A stretch of DNA of 64,000 nt from Prorocentrum cordatum (Eukaryota; Sar; Dinophyceae; Prorocentrales; Prorocentraceae). The position numbers and the translations under genes were made by a program. The stretch lies in the NCBI GenBank assembly GCA_963575745.1, contig CAUYUJ010003914.1, positions 126,001-190,000 on the forward strand, in the 5' to 3' direction. Every line of letters starts with the position of its first letter. Positions within the stretch are counted from its first letter, which is position 1. The notes under the pieces were generated by a model, which was not told where the DNA came from, ran no database searches, and saw only the letters and a list, made by a program, of their open reading frames with translations. Shown one piece after another: positions 43,547 through 55,505 of the stretch.

Positions 43547-44540
43547 TGCGGGCTGCGCCACTGGGACCTTCGGTGGAGCTCCCTGCGGGGCCACGAAGCG
43601 TGCAAGGGGTGAGCCGAACTGGGTGAATGGGACGCATGCGGGCTGCGCCACTGGGGCCCTTCGGTGAAGCTTCCTATGGGGCCACGTGGCGTGTCACGGG
43701 TGTGCCGAAATGGGTGGCGGGGACCCACGCGGGCTGCGCCACTGGGGCCTGCGGTGGAGCTCCGTATGGGGCCACGATACGTGTGGGGGGTCTGCCGACA
43801 TGGATGGCGGGGACCCACGCGGGCTGCGCCACTGGGGTTTTCGGTGGAGTTCCCTATGGGGCCACGACGCGTGTGAAGGGTGTACCCGATAGTTGGATGG
43901 GAGGCATGCGGGCTGCGCCACTGGGACCTTCGGCGGAGCTCCCTAGGGGGCATGCGTGCGATGGACGCATGCGGGCTGCGCCACTGGGACCTTCGGTGGA
44001 GCTCCCTATGGGGCCACGAAGCGTGCAAGGGGTGAGCCGAACTGGGTGAATGGGACGCATGCGGGCTGCGCCACTGGGGCCCTTCGGTGGAGCTTCCTAT
44101 GGGGCCACGTGGCGTGTCACGGGTGTGCCGAAATGGGCGGCGGGGACCCACGCGGGCTGCGCCACTGGGGCCTGCGGTGGAGCTCCGTATGGGGCCACGA
44201 TACGTGTGGGGGGTCTGCCGACATGGATGGCGGGGACCCACGCGGGCTGCGCCACTGGGGTTTTCGGCGGAGTTCCCTATGGGGCCACGACGCGTGTGAA
44301 GGGTGTACCCGATAGTTGGATGGGAGGCATGCGGGCTGCGCCACTGGGACCTTCGGCGGAGCTCCCTAGGGGGCATGCGTGCGATGGACGCATGCGGGTT
44401 GCGCCACTGGGGCCGTCGGTGGAGGGCCACGAAGCGTGTGAGGGGTGTGCCGACATAGGTGGCTGGGACGCATGCGGGCGGCGCCACTGGGGCCTTCGGT
44501 GGAGCTCCCTATGGGGCCACGAAGCGTGTGAGAGGCGTGA
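43547..44540. repeat. GGAGCTCC-type array with a 423-bp higher-order repeat
   Basis: Monomers measure 91, 91, 90, 89 and 62 bp between successive GCGGGCTGCGCC boxes. The five-monomer block 43547-43969 is repeated almost unchanged at 43970-44392, including the odd short unit with CTAGGGGGCATGCGTGCGAT. Further single units follow to 44540. This is a true higher-order repeat, so the duplication is recent. Confidence 0.85.
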
Positions 44541-44739
44541 CGGCGGCCATGATGATGCTGCTGATGATGATGAGGACGACGACGACGAGGAGGAACAAAA
44601 ATGATCGGAGGTTGGGGGGTGAAATCGCAGTGGAACGGAGACCCCCAACCAGAAAATCGTGTCGTTTCGTTCATGTCGCGCGTGCGGGCGAGGCGAATCT
44701 GCGTGGGCGCGCGAGAGGAATGAACCCGCCGCTGTTAGG

Positions 44740-45510
44740 GAGAAGTCAAGACAATTGATTATCCTCCGTCCGACCGGCGGTGGCCCTAGCGGTGTCCCGC
44801 GGTGTCCCGTGGTGTCCGCCGTTGTTAAGGCGAAGCCAAAACAAATGATTATCCTCCGTCCGGCGGTAACCCCAGCGGTTGCCCTAGCGGTGTACCGTGA
44901 GGTCCCGTGATGTCCGCCGCTGATAGAGCGAAGCCAAAACAAATGGTTATCCTCCGCCCGGCGGTGGCACTCGTGGTGTCCCGTGGTTTCCCGTGGTTGC
45001 CCGTGGTGTCCCGCGCTGTCCCGTTGACTGAGTTCGATAATGGGATCGATACTGAGATCGACAAATGTCCCGTGGTGTCCCGCTGAGTGAGATCGATAGT
45101 GGTATCGATAGTGTGATCGATACTGAAATCGATGTAATGCCCCGAGGGGTCCCGCTGTGTCCCACAAACTGACATCGATACTGAGATCGATCGTGAAATC
45201 GACGGGTGTCCCGTGGTGCCCCAAAACTGCGATCGATTGAGTTGTAAATAAATGGTATCGCTGGTGGGATCGATAATGATACCGATAGTGTGATCGATCG
45301 CAAGATCGACACTGAGATCAATGCGGCACTCAGACGTGCCCCGTGGTGTCAGATCGATAGTGAGACCGATGCTGAGATCGACGTGGTGCCCCGAGGTGTC
45401 CCAATGAGTGAATTCGATAGTGAAATCGCTAGTGAGATCCACAGGTGTCCCGTATTGTCCCTCGGTGTACCGTTGAGTGGGATCGATGACCGACTCTGGG
45501 CGATAATAAC
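44740..45510. repeat. GATCGATA / GTGTCCCG minisatellite
   Basis: Variants of TGAGATCGATAGTG and GTCCCGTGGTGTCCCG alternate; the ATCGAT core is palindromic. 45510-45690 has a GATGATGGCGATG microsatellite and no gene. Confidence 0.8.
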
Positions 45511-45695
45511 CCCCGTGGGATAATAAAATTTAGGGGCATGGCGGGGATAATCAGCTATTTTCTCGGGGCAGGTGATATATTAGCTATGGCGATGGTGATG
45601 ATGGCGATGATGGCGGCGATGATCCCGGGCGCTCGATAAGACTGACCATGTAGATTTCGGAAAAAGACTGACTCGAGAGATCTCCAGGCACACGG

Positions 45696-46109
45696 CTACA
45701 ACTGGCCTGCGCAAGAGAGGTCCTTGGCGCTTCTGGCCGAGAAACCTCTCTTGCGCACGGCCTCAAACAAGTCGCCCACGCAGGATCGGCATGCTCTGGA
45801 GCCGCCCTTGCACGGGAGGCACTTGGTGCAGGCCTGGGCGACAACGCCTGCCTCCTCGAAGGTAGCGTGCGTCGGCTCGACCGCTGCGGGGCCCTTGGGG
45901 GGCTCGGACTTGGCCTTGTTCTTGGCCTTGGCCTTGGCCAAGTCGTTGTCGCTGGCCTCCTTGAGCTCGTTGAACCACTCGTTGCCTCGCGCGCACATCG
46001 CGCCGATGCTCGCGGGCGCTTGGCGGCCCTCACCTCGGATCTCGCGCCGGGCGCGGTCGGTCCCGCGACTCGTCCACAGGCCGCAGGGCTGGGCGTCGGC
46101 CTGGAACAT
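45696..46109 (-). CDS. Unrecognised C-terminal segment with a four-cysteine module
   Basis: The frame encodes up to 137 residues: EWFNELKEASDNDLAKAKAK, a lysine-rich linker, then ACTKCLPCKGGSRACRSC, a CxxCxxC...CxxC arrangement that would suit zinc binding, and DLFEAVRKRGFSARS before the stop. It looks like the C-terminus of the block. A foldback element (46195-46325) separates it from the previous segment, consistent with an intron there. A Cys-rich module also occurs in the coding block at 11.6-12.0 kb, so the two might be related; this is weak. Confidence 0.45.
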   Translation of the reverse strand: MFQADAQPCGLWTSRGTDRARREIRGEGRQAPASIGAMCARGNEWFNELKEASDNDLAKAKAKNKAKSEPPKGPAAVEPTHATFEEAGVVAQACTKCLPCKGGSRACRSCVGDLFEAVRKRGFSARSAKDLSCAGQL

Positions 46110-46194
46110 CTCGCTGCCCCTCGCAGGGCAGGTCTCGCCAGGGCCGACGGCGCCGAGCTTGCGGGGGATCCTCGCGGTGGCCCTGGGGGGCCCA

Positions 46195-46325
46195 CATGCG
46201 AACCCTGCCCGAGATCCCTGAGGCGGAGGGCGGGGTTCACCTTGTTTGGCAGCACCCGAGCAAAGAGAACCCCAGTTACCTCCCCCATCAGAAATCGCGG
46301 GGTGTAGTTGTGAGTCCGCACATGG
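46195..46325. mobile_element. Foldback (MITE/introner-like) element, copy B
   Basis: Imperfect inverted arms surround a short loop: plus-strand ATCCCTGAGGCGGAGGGCGG then GGTTCACC, answered by AGAACCCC then CCTCCCCCATCAGAAATCG. It is related to 24763-24868. CATGTG lies on both outer edges (GCGAACC side near 46195 and the TGTGCGGA complement near 46322), a possible short target duplication. It separates two coding segments on the minus strand, so it probably acts as an intron. Confidence 0.65.
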
Positions 46326-46427
46326 CCCTGTAGGCCTGCGTGGCGTTCTCGGGCGGCCACTTGAAGGTTTCGCGGCACTCCGCCGCGGCGCGCCCGCAGA
46401 TCCTCGAGACCTTGGCGGGCGCTGCCA

Positions 46428-47000
46428 CTAGTGGCCCCTGCCCGGGGTGCCTCCAGGATCCGCTCCAAAACGGAAGGAATAACTGGAGGCACCTTGGGGC
46501 AAGGGGCAACTGTAGCAAGCGCCGCCCTCGAGGTGGGCGTGGCGCGCGGGCGCGTCGGAGTGCGCGCAGATCAGGACGTGCTGGGCCTCGGCGAGTCTCC
46601 CGGCCCAGCGCGCGTGCCCCTCGGGCTGCCAGGCGGCGGTTTCGCCCTCGCCCTGGCCCTCTCGAGCCCGGGCGGCGGCCGCGGCGGGCTCGACCGTCAG
46701 AGCGGTCTCGGGGGCGCCCGCGCGCACCTCGATCTCGCCCGGCAGCGCGCGCGCTGTGCCCAGCTCGAGGGCGCCGCCCTTGACAATCTGCTCGCAGTTC
46801 ATGATCGCGCACTCCTTGGCAAGCTCGGCGCGGCGAGCCAATCTGGTCTGGCGCCGGTCGAGCTTGTGCGGCTTGGTGAATTTGCAATCCTGCTCGATCG
46901 TGGCCTGCAGCGCTCGGAATTCACACGCGCTCGTTAGCTTGCGCCTGCTTCCGCTTCGCGTCGCTTCCGCCTGCCCCCGCCAACTCGCTGCCATCTTCCG
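46428..47000 (-). CDS. Unrecognised coding segment, continuation of the same block
   Basis: The frame reads MAASWRGQAEATRSGSRRK, ACEFRALQATIEQDCKF, LARRAELAKECAIMNCEQI and HVLICAHSDAPARHAHLEGG, ending with CYSCPLPQG. Cys and His pairs near the end (LICAH, ACYSC) resemble a zinc-binding module. Just beyond, another frame reads VSRICGRAAAECRETFKWPP up to about 46330, where a foldback element interrupts. Same strand as its neighbours. No family named. Confidence 0.42.
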   Translation of the reverse strand, partial: RKMAASWRGQAEATRSGSRRKLTSACEFRALQATIEQDCKFTKPHKLDRRQTRLARRAELAKECAIMNCEQIVKGGALELGTARALPGEIEVRAGAPETALTVEPAAAAARAREGQGEGETAAWQPEGHARWAGRLAEAQHVLICAHSDAPARHAHLEGGACYSCPLPQGASSYSFRFGADPGGTPGRGH

Positions 47001-47076
47001 ACGCTTCCGCCGTCGCCCCCGCCGTTCCCGCTCGCCCCCGCTGGCTTCCACCGCCTCAGTCGGAAGCGGGCGGGAG

Positions 47077-48290
47077 CTAACGAGCGCCCGTGACCCCCCC
47101 AGCCTCGCTGCTCTCGGTCTGGAAGATCTCCGCGGCCTCCACCTCGAGGGCGCGCAGGCGGCGCGCGTCCTCGGTGCCCTGGACTCGCCGGGCGTCCTGC
47201 GCTCTGCCGCGTCTGCCCTCGCGGACCCCCTCCTCGGCGGCGCGCGCCGCCTTGCCGTGCCAGGGGGGCTCCTCGCAAGCATCGAGGCCGGCGTTATTCT
47301 TGGCCTTCGCTTTCTTCATGACATTCTGCCCCGCTTGCTTCTTCAGCTTGAACTTCTGGGGCGCGCTCGCCCTCGCCTTCGGCGGCCTGCCTGCGAGCGT
47401 CGCCATGGCTGCGCCGCGGCCCAGGTGCTCGAGCGAGGCCTCGCCGCCAGTCTGGGCCTTCTCGCGCCGCCACTTGCGCGCGCTCGCCCGTGAACTGGCC
47501 CGAGAAGTTGGGCGCCCACCTGCTCTCGCGCCCGCGCCCACTTGTTCGCGCCACCTTGGTCGGGTTCTCGAGGGCGCGCGGGAACTGGGTCTCCTTGATC
47601 CGCTCTTCTGGCGTCCTAAGCATGTCCTTCTGTTCGTCGGCGAGCTCGAGGTCCAGTTCTCTGAGCTCCTGGAGGCAGGGTTCCTCGCCCTGCCCGCGAT
47701 AACTGGGCACGTCGCCCTGGCGGGGGCAGTTCCCGTCGAGGACGCTCCACTCTGGCACTGGCGGCGCGCTCTCGCGCCACCTCTGCGCGCCAGGCTCTGC
47801 TCGGCGCCGCGGCCGGGCTCGATGGAGTAGCTCCGCGGCTCCACGCCCGCAACGACCTTGAACTCGCCCTGCATCGGGACCGCCAGCATTCGGTTCGCTT
47901 GCATCCCTTGGATAGGCACCGCGCCCATGTTCTTCTCCCGGAAGCGGGCGCAGGCCTCGGAGAGGCACCAGAGGCACCCGTGGGGCCCCCGTTGGGCCCC
48001 TGGACCCAGCCCTGCCCCATGGCCCAGTGCATCTCGGCCTTGACCTCTCGGATCGCGCCCTTGGGCTGGCCGCGCTCGCGGGCGTCCAGCTCCTGCCAGA
48101 AGCTCGTGACGTTTGGGGCCATGGGCGCGTGGGCTACATTCTGGAGCCGCGCTCGGAGCGCCACTGCCTCGGTCCACTGGCTCGAGAGGCAGTCTGCGAG
48201 CGCGAGGCTCTGGCCGCGCTGCTGTTCGACGAAGCCGACGGCCCAGACAGCGACGAGCTCGTCCGTCCAGGCCCTCGGCTGCCACGCACG
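47077..48290 (-). CDS. Unrecognised coding segments in shifting frames (middle of the 45.7-48.9 kb block)
   Basis: Protein-like sense moves between frames. About 48290-47990 it reads ELVAVWAVGFVEQQRGQS and SFWQELDARERGQPK; about 47990-47800, CLWCLSEACARFREKNMG and FKVVAGVEPRSYSIEPG; about 47730-47470, LQELRELDLELADEQKDM and FPRALENPTKVAR; about 47410-47077, FKLKKQAGQNVMKKAKAKN and a charged helix-like tail ending at a stop. The switches may be introns (short element-type introns occur nearby) or indels in a decaying gene; canonical splice sites could not be settled by eye. Lys/Arg/Glu-rich parts suggest a nuclear or nucleic-acid-binding protein, which is inference only. Confidence 0.42.
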
Positions 48291-48923
48291 TCGATGGCCT
48301 CGAAGATCATCGCGCGTTCCTCCTCGGAGAACTCGAGCAGAGCCTTGCGCCAACCATTCAGCAATGCTCCCAGGGGCTCGCCTGCTCGGAAGCGCCCCGC
48401 GCCACCGTCGCCCCGATCGCAGGTGGCGTCGCGCCGCCAGGTGCCCACCTCGAGGTTCGCGTCGCTCACTCGGCAGTGCCTTGCGCAGGGGGCGAGGGGC
48501 ATGCTGCGCTTCATGGCGGACTTGGGCTCCCTGCTCGGGTCGAACCAGCCCTGGACTGCGGCGAAGTTGATGCGTGTGATCCTGAACTTGTCCCCTGCGC
48601 TCGAGTAGGCCTGGTCCACTGGCCCCTTCATGTCGGGGTGGTTTGTCAACAGTTTGGCCTTCTCGGCCTCGAAGTCTGCCTTGTCCTCCACGGCCTGCGT
48701 TTCGCGGAACTTGCGGCGAAGGTTATGGATGCGTCTCTTGGCGCCTGCAGCGTAGATCTCGCTCTCGTGCATGTGCACTTGCTCGCCCCGGAGCTTGAGC
48801 CAGAGCGCGGCGGCGTCGACGACGACCACGCTCGCGATGGCCCTTTGCTGGGTGAGAGCCTCAGGGCCCCCGACGAAGAGGCCGAGGTCCTCGGAGCCGC
48901 CCCTCGCCACCAGGTGCACGAAC
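48285..48923 (-). CDS. Unrecognised coding segment at the 5' end of the 45.7-48.9 kb block
   Basis: Downstream of the TAG microsatellite, the minus-strand frame reads about 200 residues of protein-like sequence: RFVHLVARGGSEDLGLFVGG, then LRGEQVHMHESEIYAAGAKR, KFRITRINFAAVQGWFDPS, PCARHCRVSDANLEVGTW and FSEEERAMIFEAIDV. At about 48290 sense passes to another frame (WTDELVAVWAVGFVEQQ). The microsatellite gives only poly-Thr/Tyr upstream, so the true start is on an unseen exon or lost. Strand and layout suggest that it continues into the segments at 47.1-48.3 kb. No family is recognised. Confidence 0.5.
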
Positions 48924-48924
48924 C

Positions 48925-50640
<1,716 letters not shown>

Positions 50641-50752
50641 TGTGGTTCGTAGTAGTACTCACGAGTAGTAGTCGCTACTAGTTACTAGTTACCAATAGTG
50701 GCCGTCCCCAATAATAGATACTATTACTTGTAGTCGTCACGAATAGTAGCTA

Positions 50753-50787
50753 CTAGAACCATCGCGCGCTTCGCGAGCGTTCAAGTT
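50753..50787. repeat. GC-rich hairpin motif, right arm degenerate
   Basis: CTAGAACCATCGCGCGCTTC keeps the left arm and core; the right arm is shortened to AAGTT. It directly follows the end of the TAG tract and opens a CTTGGGG block. Confidence 0.78.
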
Positions 50788-51830
50788 GGTCGGCTTGATC
50801 GGCTAACTAATGTAATATCAATTTGGTCGTTTCCTGCGTCGAGGGACTCCCTTGGAGGCCCTGCTCAAGCCTCGGAATCGTATAGAAGGGAAAGTGCGGA
50901 AACGCAAAAATCATTAATTTCCTTTAGGTATTCAACGATTTGGAGCCCTCCAAAGGTTCCCGGGTTCTTTTTTGGGAGGTGAAGGGGGGTCTGAATTGTG
51001 GTCTGTTGTGCAAGAGTAGACAAGGGGCCAAACTCGGAAAACAAATTGTAAGATTTCCATGCTTTTCCAATTCCTCGGCGCTGTTCGGCGCCCTTTTTTG
51101 TTTTTGCCTCGCGGATTTTGCTTGCCGGGCCCCTCAGGGGTGTGGGATCTTCCGGACCCCCTGGAGCTTCTGGAGCCCTCCTGGAGGCATTGAGAGCCGC
51201 CGAAGGGTGTCTCGGGCTGCGCGGGAGCGTGTTGGGCCGTTATGTACGTTTTGGGGGCTCCTTGAGGTCGTCATGGGCAGTCCTTCGGCGTCTTGGGGTC
51301 TCCCCCGGGGAAATCAGGAGGCGCGATACCGGCCAGATGTCAGGGGATGTGTGGGACCCCCAAATAGGAGTCCCACTTTGAAGCAAAAGGAATTCTGGGA
51401 ATTCCGTTTTTTCTTCGTCGAAATCCTCGATCTTTGAGGGTTAGAAGCGGGAAAACGTGAGAGGGCGCAAAGCATTAGAAAAACAATGGGAAATCAACGA
51501 TGTTACCCTTTTTGGGCTCTCTCGGGACGGCTCTCGCCACTCTCTTGGGCTGTCCTTGGAGCCTCGTCGGGGTCTTCGTGGGGCCTCTCAAGGATCGGGG
51601 GGGTGTTGGGGGCCTCTGGGGGGTCCCGGAGGCCTCTCGGAGGTCTCTGGAAGCCTCCTGCTCCTGCTCTTGGGCCCATCTTGGGCCTGTTCTGGGGTGG
51701 TCTGGGGCTGTGTTGGGGGGCGTCTTGGGTCCTCGTGGGGCGCTGTGGAGGCTCCCCGGAAAGGCCGGGGGAGCGGTACCGGACCGTCCCCGAGATGTGG
51801 CGGGGAGTTGTGGGACCCGGGGCCGGGGGG
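50753..51830 (+). repeat. Long repeat block A, second copy
   Basis: Same order as 16212-18400 without the inserted array: hairpin, CAAGCCTCGGAATCGTATAG, CCGGCCAGATGTCAGGGGAT, ACGATGTTACCC, then CCCGAGATGTGGC (as at 18356). Confidence 0.85.
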
Positions 51831-51834
51831 GCGG

Positions 51835-52184
51835 TATTTATTTATCATCATACCTACCGGTGTGATCTCGCACTGCTTTATTTCGACCGTGCGCTCTGCT
51901 GGTGGTCCTGCTGGTGGTCGTGCTGGTGGTCCTGCTGGTGGTTGTGCTGGTGGTTGTGCTGGTGGTTGCGCTGGTGGTCGTGCTGGTGGTTGTGCTGGTG
52001 GTCGTGCTTGTGGAGGTGCTGGTGGCCGTGCTGGTGGCTGGTCGTGCTGGTGGTCGTGCTGCTGGTTGTGCTGGCCGTCGTGCTGGTGGATGTGCTGGTG
52101 GTCGTGCTGGTCGCTGGTAGTGGTTGTGCTGGTGGTTGTGCTGGTGGTCGTGCTGCTGGTTGTGCTGGTTGTTGTGCTGAGCCC
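51835..52184. repeat. Inverted partial copy of the CACGACCACCAG minisatellite with its flank
   Basis: The plus strand here is the reverse complement of 29170-29560: TATCATCATACCTACCGGTG then TGCTTTATTTCGACCGTGCG lead into CTGGTGGTCGTG units. The shared unique flank shows copying of a defined segment, not independent growth. Confidence 0.88.
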
Positions 52185-52583
52185 AGGGGGGAAGTGAGAG
52201 GGGGTGGGCCTTCTCAGAGGGCGGCGAGGATTCTCAGGAGCCCTCGCGCCTCTGAGAAGGCTTGTAGTTGGACGCCGCAACTTGGTAAGGACAGAACTTG
52301 GTACGATGCCTGACAGCAAATGTGGGCCAAAACCGACAGCGGCCGCCCTTGGGCAGGCGGCCTTCCGTCTCAAATGGACAACGTCCGCGACGACACCGAC
52401 AGCGAGTCCTGTCAAAATGAGCAGGAACTGCTGTCAGTATTCGTACCCATTTTTTCAGTACCCATTTCGATCGTTCCGATTGGAAGCCTTCTCCGAAGCG
52501 ACAGACGGCTTCTCAAAGGCGCGAAGGCTTCTGAGAAGCCCCGCCGCCTTCTGAGAAGGCCTGCCCCCCACTCCCTTCCCCCG
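52185..52583. mobile_element. ~400-bp palindromic foldback element enclosing an introner copy
   Basis: Left arm 52185-52262 and right arm 52501-52583 are inverted copies of each other over about 78 bp; shared pieces include GGCCTTCTCAGA, GGCGGCG, TTCTCAG and TCGCGCCT(C/T)TGAGAAG. The arms are rich in CTTCTGAGAAG palindromes. The introner copy fills the loop, so one short element appears nested in another. It abuts the end of the inverted CAGCACGAC minisatellite. Confidence 0.7.
52268..52471. mobile_element. Second copy of the introner-like element
   Basis: Aligned by eye, this is clearly related to the Hsp20 intron: shared pieces include TTGGACGCC, CGACAGCGGCCGC, GTCTCAAATGGACAACG, ACAGCGAGTC and ACCCATTTCGATCG. 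It keeps the terminal inverted repeats in diverged form (left TTGGTAAGGACAGAACTTGG, right GTACCCATTTTTTCAGTACC). It is nested inside a larger palindromic element and no coding sequence flanks it closely. Confidence 0.78.
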
Positions 52584-52766
52584 TTGGCTCGCCGCCGAGT
52601 TTTGTCCATCGGGCTTGGGCTCGCCGCGGGTCTGGTCTGGCGGCTGCCCCTGATCCTACGGGCCACTGGCGCGGCTGGGGCCGCACCAGCGCGCCAGAGG
52701 CGCAGCGCGGCGGGCACAGATGCGTGAACGTGCCGGCGAGGTCGGGCGCGTGCGGGGCCGCGAAGC

Positions 52767-53093
52767 TCACAGCTCCCCCTGCACCCGCACGCCCACCCTC
52801 CTGAGGTCCGCGGGGTTCACCCTGCAGTGCAGCACCCTCTCCTCCAGCTCGAGCTGCCTGTGGCGGTAGAGCAGGCAGGAGGAGAGCAGCACCCCGCACA
52901 GCAGGCAGCAGACGCAGACGCCCTGGCCCAGCCTCACCAGCCTGGCCTCGAACCTCCTGCCGGCCTTGCCCGCGGCCCGCTGGCGGCCCGCCAGGTAGTG
53001 CGTGATGGCGCCGACGACCAGGCCCGTGCCGCCCAGCATCCACAGCGGCAACCACGGGCTCACGGAGTCCGGCCCCGAAGCCCACTTGCAGTC
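52767..53093 (-). CDS. Small two-helix membrane protein, terminal exon
   Basis: The exon encodes 108 residues ending at a stop at 52767. A likely acceptor (CCCAG before GACTGC) sets the start at 53093; no ATG begins this segment, so an upstream exon is needed. Two hydrophobic stretches suggest membrane helices: LPLWMLGGTGLVVGAITHYL and, about 20 residues later, GVCVCCLLCGVLLSSCLLY. A basic loop separates them and a charged tail (LELEERVLHCRV) follows. Sequence character, strand and splice context make it credible. No family is recognised. Confidence 0.5.
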   Translation of the reverse strand, partial: DCKWASGPDSVSPWLPLWMLGGTGLVVGAITHYLAGRQRAAGKAGRRFEARLVRLGQGVCVCCLLCGVLLSSCLLYRHRQLELEERVLHCRVNPADLRRVGVRVQGEL

Positions 53094-53300
53094 CTGGGAG
53101 GGGCCACAAAAGGTACCGCTGCCGCTGCTCCTCCCTGGACGCCTCTCCCGTGGGCGCGCTCGGACCAGGATCTCCAGGCGAAGCCAGCGGTGGAGACGAT
53201 GTTCTCCCAGGAGGCCCGAAAAAATGAAAAGAAGGCAAAGATATCCGAATCTGTACCTTCAAACTGGCCAATTTCCACCACCACTACCATAGGTAGGATG
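53094..53300 (-). repeat. Probable intron containing a dispersed CCTGGACCTC-type repeat
   Basis: The segment upstream of the membrane-protein exon holds a copy (53113-53230) of a ~120-bp dispersed repeat also found at 42228-42300, 42391-42510 and, more diverged, 60085-60200. Shared pieces are CTCCCTGGAC, TCGAGGCGAAGCCAGC or close variants, and a GGCAA/AATGGCAA end. The exon acceptor lies at its edge, so it may be another introner family. Confidence 0.5.
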
Positions 53301-54274
53301 GGGGAGAAGGAAGGACGGGGAGGTCCTGTGGGAGATCGGCCCATCAATTTCGCTGGCGAAAACAAATCCGTATCCGCAACCTCGCGGGCCGGGACCCTGG
53401 GCCGCGTCCCCGCGGATATACAGGACGCGTTTTTTCCCGCAGCTGCCCCACGCGTATCGCAACCGTGCGACTGCGTGTCCGCGGGATCGCGCTGTGCGAA
53501 ATCCAGACCGCGAAGGCGAGGATGGAGGTACCCGCCCGTCGGAGGAAGCATATAGAAACATGAAGTCGGCAGGCATATAAAACAGGTTGGCCTCGGGCCC
53601 GCCCAAAGAGTAACAGACACAGCGAAACATGTAGATTGTCTGAACAGGATGGCGCTGGAAGCAGAATGGGATCTGGGACTCCAGAAATACCTACTTTCGA
53701 CGACCGACGTGTACGCCTGAGGGAAGCGGGTCCCGGACCCTGGGGCCTTCCCCGAGGACCAGCTCCTCCTCTGGAGTCGTGCTCTGACAGTCCCGGGGCC
53801 CGTGAAGGGCCCCTGGAAGCCAAGGACGGCGAAAAACCTCGGGACCCGTTTCCCTCAGGACCCGCTTCCCCCATGGCGATGTTCGCCGCTCGTGACAAAT
53901 CTATAATAGGGCCGGGCGGTACGGACGCAAGGGCCTTGGACGCAGAAAGCGGTACTTCTGGGGCGGCGGACTGCCAACACCCTGAAGAACGGGCCGCAAA
54001 GGCAAGGACGCAAGGGTACGTGAACGTTTTCCTATTCGGCGTTTCGACACTAGGCAGCGGAACTCTACTTAGCGCGACTGTTTGCAACAGTGCGTCCTCT
54101 GGGGGAGACACCATCTGCTCGAAACAGGCGCCAAAAACAGCCAAGATCTACTCCATGGGGGGGGGGAGGGGGATACGAGGGCCCGCGCCGATCGGCAAAA
54201 CAAGGAGTAAGACAACGATCACTACCCCGAGGACATCCGTGCGCCCTTCCTATGTGATGAGCCTGTTTTCCACC

Positions 54275-54420
54275 ACCACCACCAGAAGTTGGAGGGGGGA
54301 AGGAGAAAGGAGGAGGAGGAGGAGGAGGTTGAGGAGGAGAGGAGGACGACGAGGAGGAGGAGGAGGACCCCCCCCCCTCCAGCTTATGGTGGTGGTGGTG
54401 GTGGAAGACACGCCCATTAC
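54275..54420. repeat. Foldback with CCACCACCACC / GGTGGTGG arms
   Basis: TTTTCCACCACCACCACCAG then GTTGGAGGGGGG faces CCCCCCCTCCAGCTTATGG then GTGGTGGTGGAAGAC. The middle is GGA-rich. 53300-54275 has weak minus-strand frames but no assignable gene. Confidence 0.6.
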
Positions 54421-54439
54421 TACGAGTCTCGACTGTGAT

Positions 54440-54617
54440 CGCGTCTTCCGCCTCGGACGTCCCTCTCGCTCACGTTGACCGGCAGCGCAAGGTGCCCCGC
54501 GGGCGCGCGCTGCCCGCGGAGGGCGTCCTCGCCGGTGGCGTTGTACATGTCGACGCGCCCGTTCCGCACCTGAGCGACGAAGCAAACACGGGTCTCGCGC
54601 GAGTCGGCGGTGGACAA
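54440..54617 (-). CDS. Unrecognised coding exon
   Basis: The minus-strand frame reads DSRETRVCFVAQVRNG, VDMYNATGEDALRG and GHLALPVNVSERDV, with the balanced composition of real protein. It begins at a plausible acceptor (CAGGGAG before GTTTG) exactly where a dispersed short element (54618-54750) ends. The donor side is not clear. No family is recognised; it could belong to the same multi-exon gene as the small exons at 55.5-55.9 kb. Confidence 0.4.
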
Positions 54618-54750
54618 ACCTCCCTGTAGCAAATCTCCCTCTAGTGAAAACAACCTAGGACCGAAACCGACGAATCTGGACCCGCAGCAACTCACGGCCG
54701 CGACGCCCTCTCGCGAACCGAAAATGACCAATTCGCTAATCGACGTGTCA
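54618..54750 (-). mobile_element. Short dispersed element, family with TTAGTGAA ends (copy 1)
   Basis: About 130 bp, clearly related to 55943-56074: shared order is ACCTCCCT, TAGCAAA, TAGTGAAAAC, CGGCCGCG(A/G)CGCCCTCTCG, ACCGAAAA, ATTC(A/G)CTAATCGACGTGT. TAGTGAA near one end and TTCACTAA near the other form short inverted repeats (best kept in copy 2). It ends at a candidate splice acceptor, so it is likely an introner. Confidence 0.6.
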
Positions 54751-55071
54751 GGGTAGGAGGTCGATCAACCTCCGATACATAGACGAGGCGAGGACGAGAA
54801 TACCATCGGACGAGGATGAAACGGAAGATCTCTAAGATTCTGCGACTCTGGAGGATGTCTCGAGCGCCGCGGCCTTGTCGGAGCGTTCGGGAACGCTCTG
54901 AGAGCGATCCAGAACGCTCTGGGGCGGATCTTTCCTCGTCCTAGCCCCGTCACGCATAGCGACCTTACGCGGTGCCTCACGCGACCTTAACCCGAGGAAG
55001 TGATTAAGACCCCCGGTTTCGGCAAAAGTGTAAAACTTCCCGCACTGGGAAGCGTTGTCCCAGCATCCGGC

Positions 55072-55368
<297 letters not shown>

Positions 55369-55505
55369 ATGTCGGTTGCGGGGGGAGGTGTTTTTGTTTG
55401 CTGTTTGGCGCGGTGCTACCCCCCCTGGAATGTATTAATATCGGTGCGGTGCTACTGATATCCCTGGGGGGGGTCGTAATCACTTCTGCGGGTTACGCGA
55501 GCAGC

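Noticed and set aside
43547-44540. CRISPR-like regular array
   Set aside because: Units are ~90 bp without short conserved repeats separating unique spacers, there are no cas genes, and the genome is eukaryotic.
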